Shown here in pieces: positions 21,997 to 33,600 of a stretch of 64,000 bases of DNA. The notes under the pieces are model-generated. The model was not told the DNA's origin. It saw nothing but the letters and a program-made list of their open reading frames with translations, and searched no databases. Where the stretch lies: the NCBI GenBank assembly GCA_001939145.1, contig LSRX01000081.1:1063959-1127958 (forward strand). The letters are read 5' to 3'. The DNA comes from Symbiodinium microadriaticum (Eukaryota > Sar > Dinophyceae > Suessiales > Symbiodiniaceae). The position numbers and the translations under genes were made by a program. Position 1 is the first letter of the stretch; each line of letters opens with the position of its first letter.

Positions 21997-24820
21997 GTGT
22001 CCTCCAAGCTGCCCCTGCAGGGCTTGCCACCGAGCTGCTTCCGCACCTTCCCGAGATCTGGGCTTCGGGCTCAGGGTTTGGGGCTTTGGGTTTAGGGCTT
22101 AGGGTTTAAGGGTTTTGGGTTGTTTGGGGCGTCGGGGTTGAGGGATTGTTTCAGGGCTCAAAGTTTTGGGTTGCTTAGGGCTTAGGGTGTTAGGGTCTCA
22201 GGGTGTTAAGATCTTGGGTTCAGGATTCTAGAAGCATGCATCCTGCTATGTATCCTTCTGAGGGAGGGTGTTCACTAATCCAGGGTTTACATTCTTCAGG
22301 GAGGGGCTGGACATTGTCACTTGTCACCGGTAGCAGGACAACGAACCCTGGCGATACAGGCATTCAAAACCCCAAGAGCCACAATTCCTCCTGTAACAGG
22401 CTCATGTCGGTCTACAGCTTTCGTTCATGCTTCTGTGGGCTGCGGAGTCCGGGTGTAGAGCTTTCAAGGGCGTGCTGCGTGTGTGTGTCGTCCTGCGGGA
22501 GGTACGTTGCGGAGCGTGGTTTAGGGATAAGTTTAGCGCATAAAGTTTGGATATGGGCTGCTGTCATTCTAAGACGCCGACCGCGATGTTTCGCGCCCGC
22601 TTGTGGTGGCCGTGGCACCTCAGCCAAGATGGAGCCTCCGGAATGACGCTGGAACCCTAAACACTCAACCGAGGAGATTCGCATCTAAGCACTGCAGCCG
22701 CAATGGAAATCAGCGCGAAGGGCTGATTGCAATTTGGCAATGGATCAACTCCGGAAGCCACAACCCAAAGCCCCAAGAGCACTGTTTAAGGATTAGGGCT
22801 TTAAGTTTGGGGAATCAAAGCCTAAAGACCATCTCCTGAAGATCCACACTGGTTAGGCAACTGGTATGATTCTGACAACGCATGGAAAGCACTTAGCTCG
22901 CTGAAGGATTTCACACTTCGAGTTTGGTACTTGCCATGTCTTCACAGATCTGACACAACTCCAGCAACGCAACAACACCCCAAACACCCTCCCCAAACCG
23001 AAACCCTAAACCCCTGTCGCCCTGAGCATCCGACTCCAGAACTCCTAAACTCACAGTCTCCAAAGCACATCTTAGATCCATCAAAGAATGCCCCATGTTC
23101 CTAACGTCCAGGAACCCGTCTGATACCCTGAAACTCCCAACTCCGAACCTCAAACCCCCAGGAAACAACTCAGAGACCCTGAAACCCCTAAACCCTTAAA
23201 CCCCTGAACCCCTAAAGCCTCCCAAACCCCTAAACCCCCCTAAACACCTACAGCCCCCTAAAAAGCCCTAAACCCCTAAAAAGCCCTGAAACCCCTAAAA
23301 AATCCTGAAACCCCTGAAGACCCCGGAGGCTCGAAAGGTCCCCAAACTCTCACAAGGCCCCTGGCGTGGCCGAGCAGTCAGACCATGGGGTCCACGGCCC
23401 GAACTCGCAGTCTTGCCCAAACGTCGGGCAAGGCTCCTGGTTAGGGTTTATAAGGGTTTAGGGCTTAGGGTTGAGGGTTTAGGGTTTTAGGATTTTAGGG
23501 TTTTAGGGTTTTAGGGTTTTGGGTTTTGGGGCTTTTAGGGTATATAGGGCAAGGCTTCTGGGAGTTCAAGGGCTTAGGGCTTTGGGCTCGGGGTTTAGGG
23601 CCTTTGGGCCTTTAGGGTATGGATAATGTCAAACTAACCCACGGCAACCTCATCCATTATCCATTATCGGTGAGAAAGGAGCGGTGATGAGAATGCTAAT
23701 GGTATGCATTTAGTTTCACAGTGCATGCAACCTCGTTACGACAGGCTCACTGGCACTTGTTACTTCCAAATTACCAACCACTACGCAAGAACTGTATGAC
23801 CATTGAAGACAGAAACAAGCCTACATGACTAAACTGTCAACAGTATGCACAAGCATGGATGGCCAGCACCTGTTGAAAACGCTGCAGCTTTAATGCATAT
23901 AGTTGTATCGGAATCAAGGACGATAATGTTACTAGCAGCACGTCCTTAGTGCTAGTCCAGATAGCACTAACAGGATTCACAGCACCAGCTGCCACGATCA
24001 CCGTTGACAAGTTTTACCACAGTTAGCGCAGTGCATGTGCACTCTAACACCGCGAATTATAACCACCATGTGATAGTCAAGAGTTTTCCCGCATGCAAAC
24101 ATAGCAGTGACAAGCGCGATGAGCAGACTCAAAACCATCAAGTATAGCACTAGTGCACTGCAAGTGCAGTCGATCACAAGATGTCGGAGCTGAGCAATTC
24201 GTACCCTACACCCTGCAGTCCTAATCCTAAGACCCGTAACGAAACCCTAAACTCTACACCCAAACCTTTCACACTGCACCCAACCTCCAGGCCCCCGAAG
24301 CGCCTGTGCCTACATCACCCCCAAGAGCCTGATCCCAAAGCCTGAAAAAACCCGCGGTGCTCCTGGTCACAGAGCTCAAAGTCCGCGAAGACACCCTCGC
24401 AACCCGCGCCGCCGCGGGACCTGAGCTTAAGGTCTAGGGTGTGGGGTTTGGGGTTTTTGGAGTTTAGGGGCAGGGACAGGGCGCAAAATTGGCTACAAGG
24501 GCTCATGGAAGGGTCTACAAAGGGTTCTCTGTTTTGGGTTCTTCCAGGGGGCTCTGCAATAGGGGCTTCAGGGCTCAAGGCCAGAAACTTTGGAGTAGGA
24601 TCTTGGGTACTCCAGAGTGTAAGTCTGTAGGAACTATAAAAGGGGGACACTGGTACGAACTACCCAATGTTAACTGTTTCTCCTTTATGGTGCACCCTTA
24701 AAAGGCTGGCTGGCTACGGTCTAGCCTTTGCATCAGTATGGTCAGCAGCAGCAACAACAACGCTGTTTGGACCCGCACTCGGGATGCACCACCATCACCA
24801 TCACCACCACCATTACCACC

Positions 24821-24852
<32 letters not shown>

Positions 24853-25863
24853 CACCACCACCACCGCCACATTGGTTGATTGACACCATCGTCATCAGCA
24901 TCACGGTAGCAACATCATCACAATCATCGCCGACATCACTTCATCGACACGATCAACACCATCCTGCCACTCATCGTCTTCCTCTTCGTTGTCATCGACA
25001 TCGGCCAGCGTGAGCCTCTTTGCTCGCCAAGCCCCGGGCGCTTCAATGGCGATGCTTCTGGAGCGCTGCTTTTCGCCGCCACCGCAGGACTGCACACAGC
25101 AATATTGAGGTGAGCTAAGAAGCGTGGCATACCTCTCTGTTTCTCTATCTCTCTATGTCTCTCTACCTCTCTATCTCTTTATCTGTCGATCTACCTCTCT
25201 ATCTCTTTAGCTGTCGATCTCTCTATCTATCTATCTACCTATCTATCTACCTATCTAACTATTTGTCTGTCGACCTATCTATCTATCTGTGGGTATCTCT
25301 CACATATATGGAATTCGCATTGTACTGGTTGCTGCTACTGATTCTATCCGTACAGATACCCACACATGCTCCGTCATATTTATGTGCATATATGTATGTT
25401 CCGTATGAACTGTGTTCATGCATGCCTGTCTTCATGCTCACCTTTATGAACTTGTCGTCCATTCCTTTGTGCATTGAACCGATAGTCCAAACCAAGAGGT
25501 TGAGGTTTGGCCTAGCTTGGAGGTGAGCGGTTTAGGGTTTGGGGTTTGGGGTTAGGGTTTTGAGCTTAGGGTTTCATGCGGGGCTTTGTCCAGCTAACGA
25601 AACACCTGAAATTCCAAAGTTTGTGGGAAGCTTCGGGGATTTCGGCTTGAATGCTACGGGGCTTCTGCCTTGCTCAGGAATTCAGGGCTGGGGTAGATTA
25701 TACTATTCCCCATGGGAACACTACTCCCCTCCCCTAAACCCTAAGTCCGAAACTCTAAACCCTAAACTTCTAAACCCTAGACTAAACCTTATCCTATCCT
25801 ACCCTCTATTTTGCGGGCCTTGGAGCAGGCAGACCAGTCTTGCCAAAGGGCCCAGAGACAGTC
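21997..25863 (-). CDS. Thrombospondin type 1 repeat protein, six exons (partial)
   Basis: Exons in transcript order: 25819-25863, 25042-25089, 24363-24425, 23366-23436, 22578-22618, 21997-22057. Their peptides join in frame: DCLWALWQDWSACSK + SCGGGEKQRSRSIAIE + LRSRGGAGCEGVFADF-ELCDQ + EPCPTFGQDCEFGPW-TPWSDCSA(T) + CHGHHKRARNIAV + (D)LGKVRKQLGGKPCRGSLED. This gives two TSP1 repeats with the WxxWSxCS, CGGG-x-RxR and GGxxCxG landmarks, an adhesion or secreted-protein module. Donors are GC except the third exon (a GA donor, or an ambiguous CAGGAG shared by both sides). Introns carry telomere-type repeats and a CAC/CAA microsatellite. Upstream and downstream exons are missing; the mobile-element block lies just beyond the last exon. 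Confidence 0.8.
23170..23330 (-). repeat. Telomere-type CCCTAAA cluster in a TSP1-gene intron
   Basis: CCCTAAA/CCCCTAAA units, followed across the 71-nt TSP1 exon (23,366-23,436) by a G-rich cluster at 23,443-23,625. The exon again sits between oppositely oriented repeats. A further G-rich cluster lies at 22,065-22,210. The stretch 23,630-24,240 holds no repeat cluster and no recognised gene. Confidence 0.85.
24786..24866. repeat. CAC/CAA trinucleotide microsatellite
   Basis: (CAC)n and (CAA)n runs in a TSP1-gene intron. The open frames across it (poly-His, poly-Pro, poly-Gly) are repeat artefacts. Confidence 0.9.
25132..25290. repeat. (CTAT)n/(CTCT)n microsatellite
   Basis: Pyrimidine-rich CTAT/CTCT run upstream of the TSP1 exon at 25,042-25,089, inside the same intron. 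Confidence 0.92.
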
Positions 25864-25949
25864 CTGTGCACAAAACGCCGAGTGGACATGGGTTTAGGGT
25901 TTCAGGTTTAGGGTTTACGTTTTAAAATTTTACGGCTGCCATGCGCACG

Positions 25950-26760
25950 AAAGTTTTGGGGAATGCTTTTTTAAACAAGCACGAGTGCGCGTCGGCACAG
26001 ACTCGAGGTGTAGTCGAAACTTATGGGTGGTGTGTATTATCTGCTTTAACCCTAGCAGGTCCTTGCGGTGTTCAGTGGGGTCAACGGCGGTGTGGTCTAT
26101 GTAGTTTTGCAGGATAGGTAAAGTGTATTCAAGCTTCAAGTCTAACCAGTATCTTCGAGGGTGTCCTCTATGTTGCGACCTCGTGAACTTAATCCTATCC
26201 CTATAACCTGGTGAAAAACCACATGATGTAGTGGGTCCGTTGGCGGTGTGGCCAGAATTCTGATAAGCCGTTAAAACTGTGAAGAAGTCAGAGTCTCTGT
26301 GCCAAAATCCAGACTCTGTAATTCGAAACGTGGGAATAGTAGGATGACTTGATGCCCAGGCATCTACGCAGGTATTCAAAGTACCATGCATCTATGGGCT
26401 TTAAATGCTTAAGTTCCAGGAAAGAGCCTCGAGACCATATTGTAGAACCGGGATTATTGCTGCGTGAAAAGCTCTGACTTTCTGCCTAATGTTGATTCTG
26501 CTTCGCCACAAGTGTTGTAGCTTCATATACGCGACGTGAGCCTTAAGTTTAAGAACGCCCTCATGGTCATGCGTGCCCTCGCAACATGATCGCTAAAGTT
26601 CTCCATAAAATCACCAAGGACGTTGAAACTGAGGGCTGGCGAGCGTGCACCTCACATGGTGATTTCGGACAAACGTATTGTCCGGTCTGTACAAGGGAGT
26701 TCCTGAGGTGCTGCCGAAAACACTCATAAACTCCCGTCTTAAATCCCAAGATTTAAAGTG
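25950..26760 (-). pseudogene. Non-LTR retrotransposon reverse transcriptase, C-terminal fragment
   Basis: The minus strand carries LKAHVAYMKLQHLWRSRINI, then KVRAFHAAIIPVLQYGLEAL, then (one frame over) KPIDAWYFEYLRRCLGI and SYYSHVSNYRVWILAQ, then (another shift) SGHTANGPTTSCGFSPGYRD and HPRRYWLDLKLEYTLP. The order, with LLYGxE-like, LRRxxGI-like and xSNxxV-like landmarks, matches the tail of LINE-type reverse transcriptases. The frame changes at least twice, so it is a dead fragment. It lies between the end of one minus-strand gene and the TSP1 exons. Confidence 0.65.
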
Positions 26761-26832
26761 CAATTTGGTCACAGATGACCACTTGTCACCAGCTGGAGGT
26801 GTAGCCGGCTCGCTTTACAAAGCTCCCATCCA

Positions 26833-27362
26833 CTAGTACTGACAGCTGTCCGAAGCATTGTACTGCCGTTGAAAGAGGAACTGCTTGATGGATTCGACAT
26901 GACCCAGCATCCAGTTGATCTGGTGGATCCGATCAGCCGGCTTCATGGTCTGGTCCCAGCCCGTGGTGCTCAACAAAAGGCCCGACGCTGAGTTAGAAAT
27001 CGGTACCTGTGTGTATTAATACGTCAATTTTGTCTTGTTGATATGGATCTGCTGACGTACACTTGCCTGCGCACGTCATCTAAACATTTACAACAAGACT
27101 GGCACCCGCATCGAAAGTGCATTCAAATTCGAAATCACTTGTGCAGGTGGAATGTCCGAAACTGTTTCTGATTCCCCACAACTGCTTGGAGATCTGGTCC
27201 GTGCTTCAGGGCTTCAGATCTGGGGACCAAAGTCTTTGCATAGCGACACAATCGTGGTTTGGACCTGTGCATGTCGATATCGGTCTTTCTCAATGAAAGA
27301 CCTGAGTCGACGATTGGCATTGCGAAGTCCATTCAATGCATTGAAGCAGCGACCAGCCCGTG
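26833..27362 (-). CDS. Unrecognised gene, last two exons with stop codon
   Basis: Exon 27228-27362 encodes RAGRCFNALNGLRNANRRLR, then SFIEKDRYRHAQVQTTIVSL and CKDF. Exon 26833-26987 encodes SGLLLSTTGWDQTMKPADRI, then HQINWMLGHVESIKQF and ends NASDSCQY with TAG. The GT-AG intron of 240 nt (26,988-27,227) joins them in phase, making CKDF-A-SGLLL. The predicted peptide is mostly helical with a basic, coiled-coil-like first half. I do not recognise the family. The copy of the spliced leader 271 bp upstream on the same strand suggests this is its transcript unit; the segment 27,363-27,632 would then hold the 5' part, but no frame there is convincing. Confidence 0.55.
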
Positions 27363-27516
27363 CTGGCTATTAACTATGTGTATACCTACTAATGGCTAAC
27401 AAACAACGGGACCAAATCCAGGGAACGTAGACTTGGCATAAAACTGGCACGGCCAGATCGTCACCATCAACCTCGCGATCCTCAGAAGTGTGGAGACACA
27501 CGGGCAGTCCGCGTGC

Positions 27517-27556
27517 CAACTGGCAGTCCGCGTGCCAACTGGCAAAGTCCCAAAAG
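27517..27556. repeat. 19-bp perfect tandem repeat
   Basis: GCAGTCCGCGTGCCAACTG occurs twice in a row, inside the presumed 5' part of the spliced-leader-tagged gene. A recent slippage duplication of 19 bp would shift a reading frame there. Confidence 0.9.
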
Positions 27557-27632
27557 AAGACTGGACAGTCGCTGACGCAACATTGATGGAGCACTACAAA
27601 GGGCGGAGGCGATAATCGCAAGATCTAACAGG

Positions 27633-27653
27633 CTTGAGCCAAAATGGCTACGG
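27633..27653 (-). other. Genomic copy of the dinoflagellate spliced leader
   Basis: On the minus strand these 21 bases match the dinoflagellate spliced leader, from CCGTAGCC through ATTTTGGCTCAAG. The base before it is C, where the leader has A, G or T. It is followed by CCTGTT and not by a GT donor, so it is not a spliced-leader RNA gene. It is most simply a relic leader, left when a trans-spliced mRNA was copied back into the genome. Telomere-type TTTAGGG repeats begin immediately upstream (27,654-27,695). Confidence 0.92.
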
Positions 27654-27965
27654 GCTTAGGGTTTAGGGTTTAGGGATTAGGGTTTAGGGCCCAGAGACTC
27701 CACCAATATTTCATGCAGGTTCGAAAGCCTTTGTTAAGGTAGGTGTAGTAACAAGAGGCGTGAACAGGGCGTGGGCTCTAGGTGACAAGTTGGAAAAGAA
27801 TCAAAACACCACATCGGTTAAGCCAGGGCTTTTTCAAGGGCTCCATTCAGGATTGGAGCGTGCCTTCGGAGGCTTGAGTGCTCCGCTCAGCCACAAAGCT
27901 CGTGGAGATCTGAGGTTTCAGGGTTGATTGGCGGCTTCGAGATTCGAGGCATACGGCCCACAGAA

Positions 27966-28370
27966 AACGGGGCACTGGCATCTTAGACGACCGTCAGGGC
28001 GTGTGACACCGAAGGACAGCTGAAGAGGAATCAGCACGCAGCGAGATACCCTAGTTCCGATGATTGCAATGCACCCTCAACAGCCGGAGCATTCAACCGC
28101 AATGCGAGGTCCTGCTTCGCGGAGTCTGCACAGGGCCTCAGGCGACGGGTAGACCGATACCGTAATTCCGGAATATGAGGAGAAAACGTAGGTTTTGCAA
28201 GCTAGTTGCAAACACTGTTCCCGAGGACGAGCCTTTCGAAACCACTAGTCGCATTTAGAACAAGATGAAGCACCATGATGACGATGCCGTTGTTGTGTCG
28301 GGGATGATGATAGTGCTGATGGTGATGTTGATGACTATGCGGTGATGCTTGCTGTGCTGGCGGCGTTGAT
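27966..28370 (+). repeat. Dispersed repeat, copy 1
   Basis: Closely resembles 48,085-48,395 in the same orientation: AACGGGGCACTGGC, GAAGGACAGCTGAAGA, TTCCGATGATTGCAATG, CTCAACAGCCGGAGC, AAGGTCCTGCTTCGCGGAGTC and GGTGATGCTTGCTG occur in the same order in both. Indels separate the copies. No coding function is seen. Confidence 0.85.
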
Positions 28371-30612
28371 GAATATGAATACTATGGCGACAGGGACGAA
28401 CGAAAACGATGGCAGCTGTGCGTGAGGCTACCGTTCATACCAATACTTCAAGTTGTGTTGACCCTAAACCCACCCGCTCGGGTGCCGGCCGCAAGATGCA
28501 ATGGGCCGTCTCGGCGCTCACGTGTGGCGGACAGAGCCGTCCTCTTGTGGTCTCGAGGGTTTCGGGGTGAGGGCTTTGGTTTTTCAGACTCCGAGTTCTT
28601 GATCTCCAAGCTTTGAGTTTTTGAGTTTTTGGGGATTCGTTCTTTTGGCACCATGCAAGGCGGTGGTGGAGCTTTTGACAATAAAGCAAAGCTAGTAGTA
28701 CTAACACCAGTACTTTCCGTCGTCATCGTAGCGGCAGCTGTATTGGTAGTGGCCAGCTCAAAATGTGCGAATGGTCGGGGAATCGATGACAAACCGGATG
28801 TGTACAGGATTTCGGGTGTCGGGATTAGTGAGGATCTACATGGCATGAGGTCCAGGAGCTGAGGAATGGAGGGAAAGCGAAGCGTGTCTGAATCTAGTCC
28901 TCCGTTGTCCGGCTGCACCTCAATGATGCGTGATCTTGTCTTCTCGCCGTCCCCACCTGACATGTGGCACAAGCGAAAGGGGGAAGATCGTCTGATCGAA
29001 ATCCGAACATCCAAAGTCTCGCTGCGATTGTATTTCGATCGGAGTGTTGGGGTACGCGTTTGTGTCTGTGTCTCAGCATCGTCTCTGCATCTCCGAGTGG
29101 TTTTGGATGGGTGTCTCTGTGTGTCTCTCTTAGTCTCTCTTAGTCGCTCTGGGTGTCTCTGTGTGGCAATCCGTGTCTCTGTGTGTCTCTGTGGGTCGTT
29201 GCGCCTGTGTCTGTCTGGGTGGCTGCCTGGCTGCCTAGCTGGCTGCCTGGCTGCCTGGCTGCCTGGCCGGCTGTCTCTCTGTCTATCTGCCTGTCTGCCT
29301 TTCTGCCTGCCGCCTGCTTGGCTGTCTGTCTCTCTGTCTCTCTGTTTCTCTGTCTCTCTCTGTCTCTCTCTCCCTCTCTCTCTTTCACTGTCTGTCTCTG
29401 TCTCGGTCTCCATGCCTGTCTCTGTGTCTGCGTGTCTGCCTGCCTCCTGCCTGCCTCTGTCTGTCTGTCTCTGTCTGTCTCTGTCTGTGTCGCGTATTGA
29501 TCAAAACTGTTTTGCCGACCAGTGACCTTCAAACTTGCGCATCGTCTTGGCAAGCCCACGTTTTGCACATGGTCGCGCACTGCATTCTGAGTTGATCCTT
29601 CAAGTTGTCACATGCTGCAAAGCGCAAAAGCCTTGAGTACCCTGAACATCCCTTAACCCAGGTAACCCTGAATCGAGCACTGGTTGAAACCGGTCAGAGG
29701 CTCAGGTCACGCTGCAGGCGCTCCAATGGGTCCTGGCATTCAGAAGGTCTAGGGCTAAGGGCGTTTAGGGGAGGGTTTCATCGGGGTGTTTGTTGGGCTT
29801 GACGGGTTAATAGCAGCAACGATGGTGATGGTACGCCTAATGGCACTGACAGTAGCAGTGACAGTAGTTGCTAGACAAAATCGCGGGCGAATTTGTAAAG
29901 CATCGGCCGGGAGGATTGCGAGAGGAAAGAGAAAACGCCACAACGAGCAATGAAGATGATGGTGATGACGGATGACGAAGACCATGAGGACGATCGACGA
30001 TCATGTTCGCGACCATTATGAAAAGAAGGTGATGGTGGTGATGGAGCTGTGGTGATTGTGCTGGCAGCGTGATGCGAATGCTCATACTGTCAACAACCTT
30101 CTGAGACTGAACTGAGTCCCATCTGAAACAACTGTATGCCGCAGCACGAACCCACCCAACCCCGGTGCCCGGCGAGGACAAACTAGAAGCGGCCACTACC
30201 AGCATGGTCACTACCTTGGCAACGTGAACGCATTCGGAAACAGCATCATCAACAGGTCAAACTCGCCAGTTTTGCCAGTCGTCCCACCTGCTCCAAGCTC
30301 AGATGGCAGTCTCGACAAGGAAGGCCCGAGAGACCCTACACTCCTCCACCCGAAACCCACAACCCTAGCCGGGCCTAGCCTCTAGCCCCGGGTTCTGCAC
30401 CCGACAAACCAAAGAAATCCTGTAAACCACGAAACCCTAACAGGCCCTAACACCCAAATGCCCCAACCCTCAACTTTCCTAACACCCAAATGCCCCAATC
30501 CTCAACTTTCCTAACACCCAAGTGCCCCAATCCTACACTTTCCTAGCACCTGAAAACCCCCATAATGCCCAACCCCAAACTTTCCTCGCACCCGAGAAAC
30601 CCCCAAAAAACG
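28371..30612. other. No recognised gene; long simple-sequence tract
   Basis: Holds a TCTG/TCTC-rich tract at about 29,100-29,490 that keeps several frames open for 200-320 codons with Arg/Glu/Thr- or Ser/Leu/Cys-repeats, which I treat as artefacts. Short islands near 28,490-28,560 and 30,120-30,190 are GC-rich, but their frames are not recognisable. Confidence 0.5.
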
Positions 30613-33600
30613 CAGCACTGGCAGCGGCCCTGGCAGCTGACCGGCCTGCAGTCCCTCAGCTCCGAGTGCGGGCAGTCCTTCAGCAAGCCGAGGAAGCTTT
30701 GGGACGGCTTTGGGTTTAGGGTTTAGGCTTTAGGATTTATAGGCTTTAGGGTTTATAGGGTTTAGGGTTTATAGGGTTTAGGGTTTAGGGTTTAGGGTTT
30801 GGGGTTTAGGGTTTAGGATTTATAGGGTTTTAGGGTTTAGGGTTTAGGGTTTGGGGTAATTTCGAGAACCCTTGACAATGTAAGCCCCGAACCCAGAAGC
30901 CCCAAAACCCACCAAAGGCCAAGCATCACAAGCGCTAAACCTGGAAGCCTGCACCATAAAGCTCAAAGCCTAGACTCTAGACCGCAAACCTTCAACCGTA
31001 AACCCCCTTTAAAAACTGAAACCTTCATAACTTGACTCTCAATCCTAAACCCTCAACCTCGCCCCCACACTCCTCCACCTTTCAAGACCTAAACCCTGAA
31101 CTTCGAAAGCCCCGAAACCTGGAAAGCTGAACCCACAGACCTCCAATCTTGAAAAATCAACCTCCAATGTCGCAGGGGCCTTTATAAGTAGAATGGGGTT
31201 TGGGGTGTATATTCTACTATAACTAAAATAAGGAACCCCAAAAAACAACAGTAGTGGTAATTATTGACGCCCCTATGTTACCGAAAAAACTCTTCAGCAT
31301 GATTNNNNNNNNNNNNNNNNNNNNNNNNNNNNNNNNNNNNNNNNNNNNNNNNNNNNNNNNNNNNNNNNNNNNNNNNNNNNNNNNNNNNNNNNNNNNNNNN
31401 NNNNNNNNNNNNNNNNNNNNNNNNNNNNNNNNNNNNNNNNNNNNNNNNNNNNNNNNNNNNNNNNNNNNNNNNNNNNNNNNNNNNNNNNNNNNNNNNNNNN
31501 NNNNNNNNNNNNNNNNNNNNNNNNNNNNNNNNNNNNNNNNNNNNNNNNNNNNNNNNNNNNNNNNNNNNNNNNNNNNNNNNNNNNNNNNNNNNNNNNNNNN
31601 NNNNNNNNNNNNNNNNNNNNNNNNNNNNNNNNNNNNNNNNNNNNNNNNNNNNNNNNNNNNNNNNNNNNNNNNNNNNNNNNNNNNNNNNNNNNNNNNNNNN
31701 NNNNNNNNNNNNNNNNNNNNNNNNNNNNNNNNNNNNNNNNNNNNNNNNNNNNNNNNNNNNNNNNNNNNNNNNNNNNNNNNNNNNNNNNNNNNNNNNNNNN
31801 NNNNNNNNNNNNNNNNNNNNNNNNNNNNNNNNNNNNNNNNNNNNNNNNNNNNNNNNNNNNNNNNNNNNNNNNNNNNNNNNNNNNNNNNNNNNNNNNNNNN
31901 NNNNNNNNNNNNNNNNNNNNNNNNNNNNNNNNNNNNNNNNNNNNNNNNNNNNNNNNNNNNNNNNNNNNNNNNNNNNNNNNNNNNNNNNNNNNNNNNNNNN
32001 NNNNNNNNNNNNNNNNTCTTAAAAACCTATTCGAGTTCATGGCCCCTCTCTATCTTAGGGTTAGGGACTTGGGTTGCTGGGTTTGATTTGAAAGGGTCTT
32101 ATCTTCCGATGTGGATGTGAGGGTTTCCGGTATGTCTGTGTGTGTGTGTGTGTGTGTGTCTGTGTGTCTGTGTGTCTGTGTGTCTGTGTGTCTGTGAGTC
32201 TGTGAGTCTGTGAGTCTGTGTGTCTGTGTGTCTGTGTGTCTGTGTGTCTGTGTGTCTGTGTGTCTGTGTGTCTGTGCGTGCATGTGCGTGTGCACATGTC
32301 GGGCTTCTTGTTGTTCGTTGGTGAAGGGGGGTCCATTGGGGTTTCGTGTTTCAGTGTGTTGTGGGCGGAGCGGGTGATTTGGGGCCTCGAGGTCCTGGAG
32401 GTATAACAGCTCTGCGATCTTCGGACCACCTCCTTGGCCATAGCTCGGTTCCAAGCTTCAACATATGTAGGGTTCAGGATAATTAATGTCGGTGCCTTAA
32501 TAAGCAGCAAAGCGTTTTAGTGTATATTTAAATAGATGTATCATAAGGAACCCTAAGGAATAATATGTGCTTATTCAGACCCGTGTAGTACAAGGCTTGT
32601 TTGAGGGCTACAAGGATTGATAATTGAGAGAAGCCGAAGCTTTAACCGAGGGCGGTGCCGGATGATCACCCTCGTTCGGTACTGCTGGCCTCCTGAAGAT
32701 GCGAAGGAGCTGAGGCTTCTACAGCACTGCATGCTTTCCTGCCATAGATGGAGTGCGCGTGTCAGGCCTGAGGTTGCTAACCGCACAACTAATGTCAATA
32801 TCGGTGGTCACGATACTGCAAAAAGCGACGACGCAAATCACAACAATAGACACGATATGCCACGATCATCAGTTTGGAACTGCGTGAAATACATTGCTGG
32901 TGTTGCTCATAACACCAGCCAACGCCTTAAACCATAAGTCCTGAAGTCTAAAACTCAAACCCCAAAACCCCTCAAACCCGAAATCCCACAGCCCAAACCC
33001 CAAACATCTGCCTCTACTATACGGGTCTTAATGACTAGCAATGAGATCCCCTTATCGTCTCAGGATCATCACACGATGACATACCATGACCCAAAACCCT
33101 GCTCAGGTCCTGTAATATGAAGCCCTACACCCTGACCCCAAAGAACCCTCTAAGACTAAGACACTCAGAGCAACCCTGAGATTAACTTGTAGTAGCAAGC
33201 CTTATAAACGAACCCAAAGCCCCAAGTAACACTCTTCGGCCCTACACCGCATACCCTGAAAGCAACACCCTATGGCATCAAAATTATTATTACTATGTAA
33301 ACCCCTTATGGTCCCTATGCCCTAAACCGCCTAGACCCTAAAGCCTCTTATCGCAACCCTTACAGTAACTCTCATACGAACCTGATGATAACCCTTAAAG
33401 GAACCCTTCAAGGAACCCTTCAAGGAACCCTTAAAGGAACCCTTCAAGGAACCCTTAAAGGAACCCTTAAAGGAACCCTTAAAGGAACCCTTCAGGGAAC
33501 CGGAAGACCCCAAAGCCAGAGCCCCCCCCCCAAAGGCATCCTGCGCAAGTCTTCGTACAGTCAGACCAGGGTTCCCAGGGCGTCATCTTACCTGGGCTTC

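Noticed and set aside
23351..23435. tRNA-Leu/Ser-like start (GGCGTGGCCGAGCAGTC)
   Set aside because: No matching acceptor stem or T-loop; the sequence is explained as a TSP1 exon on the other strand.
27633..27653. Functional spliced-leader RNA gene
   Set aside because: The leader match is not followed by a GT donor or any visible SL RNA body, so it is treated as a relic.
28448..29525. Frames of 146-321 codons across 28.4-29.6 kb
   Set aside because: Kept open by a TCTG/TCTC simple-sequence tract; Arg-Glu-Thr or Ser-Leu repeats with no domain.
31254..32120. A 288-codon frame
   Set aside because: Almost all of it is the 712-N gap.
32050..32510. Frames with Thr-His-Arg periodicity
   Set aside because: Translation of the TCTGTGTG microsatellite.
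33394..33501. CRISPR-like regular repeat
   Set aside because: It is a 12-bp head-to-tail tandem array without unique spacers, in a eukaryotic context.
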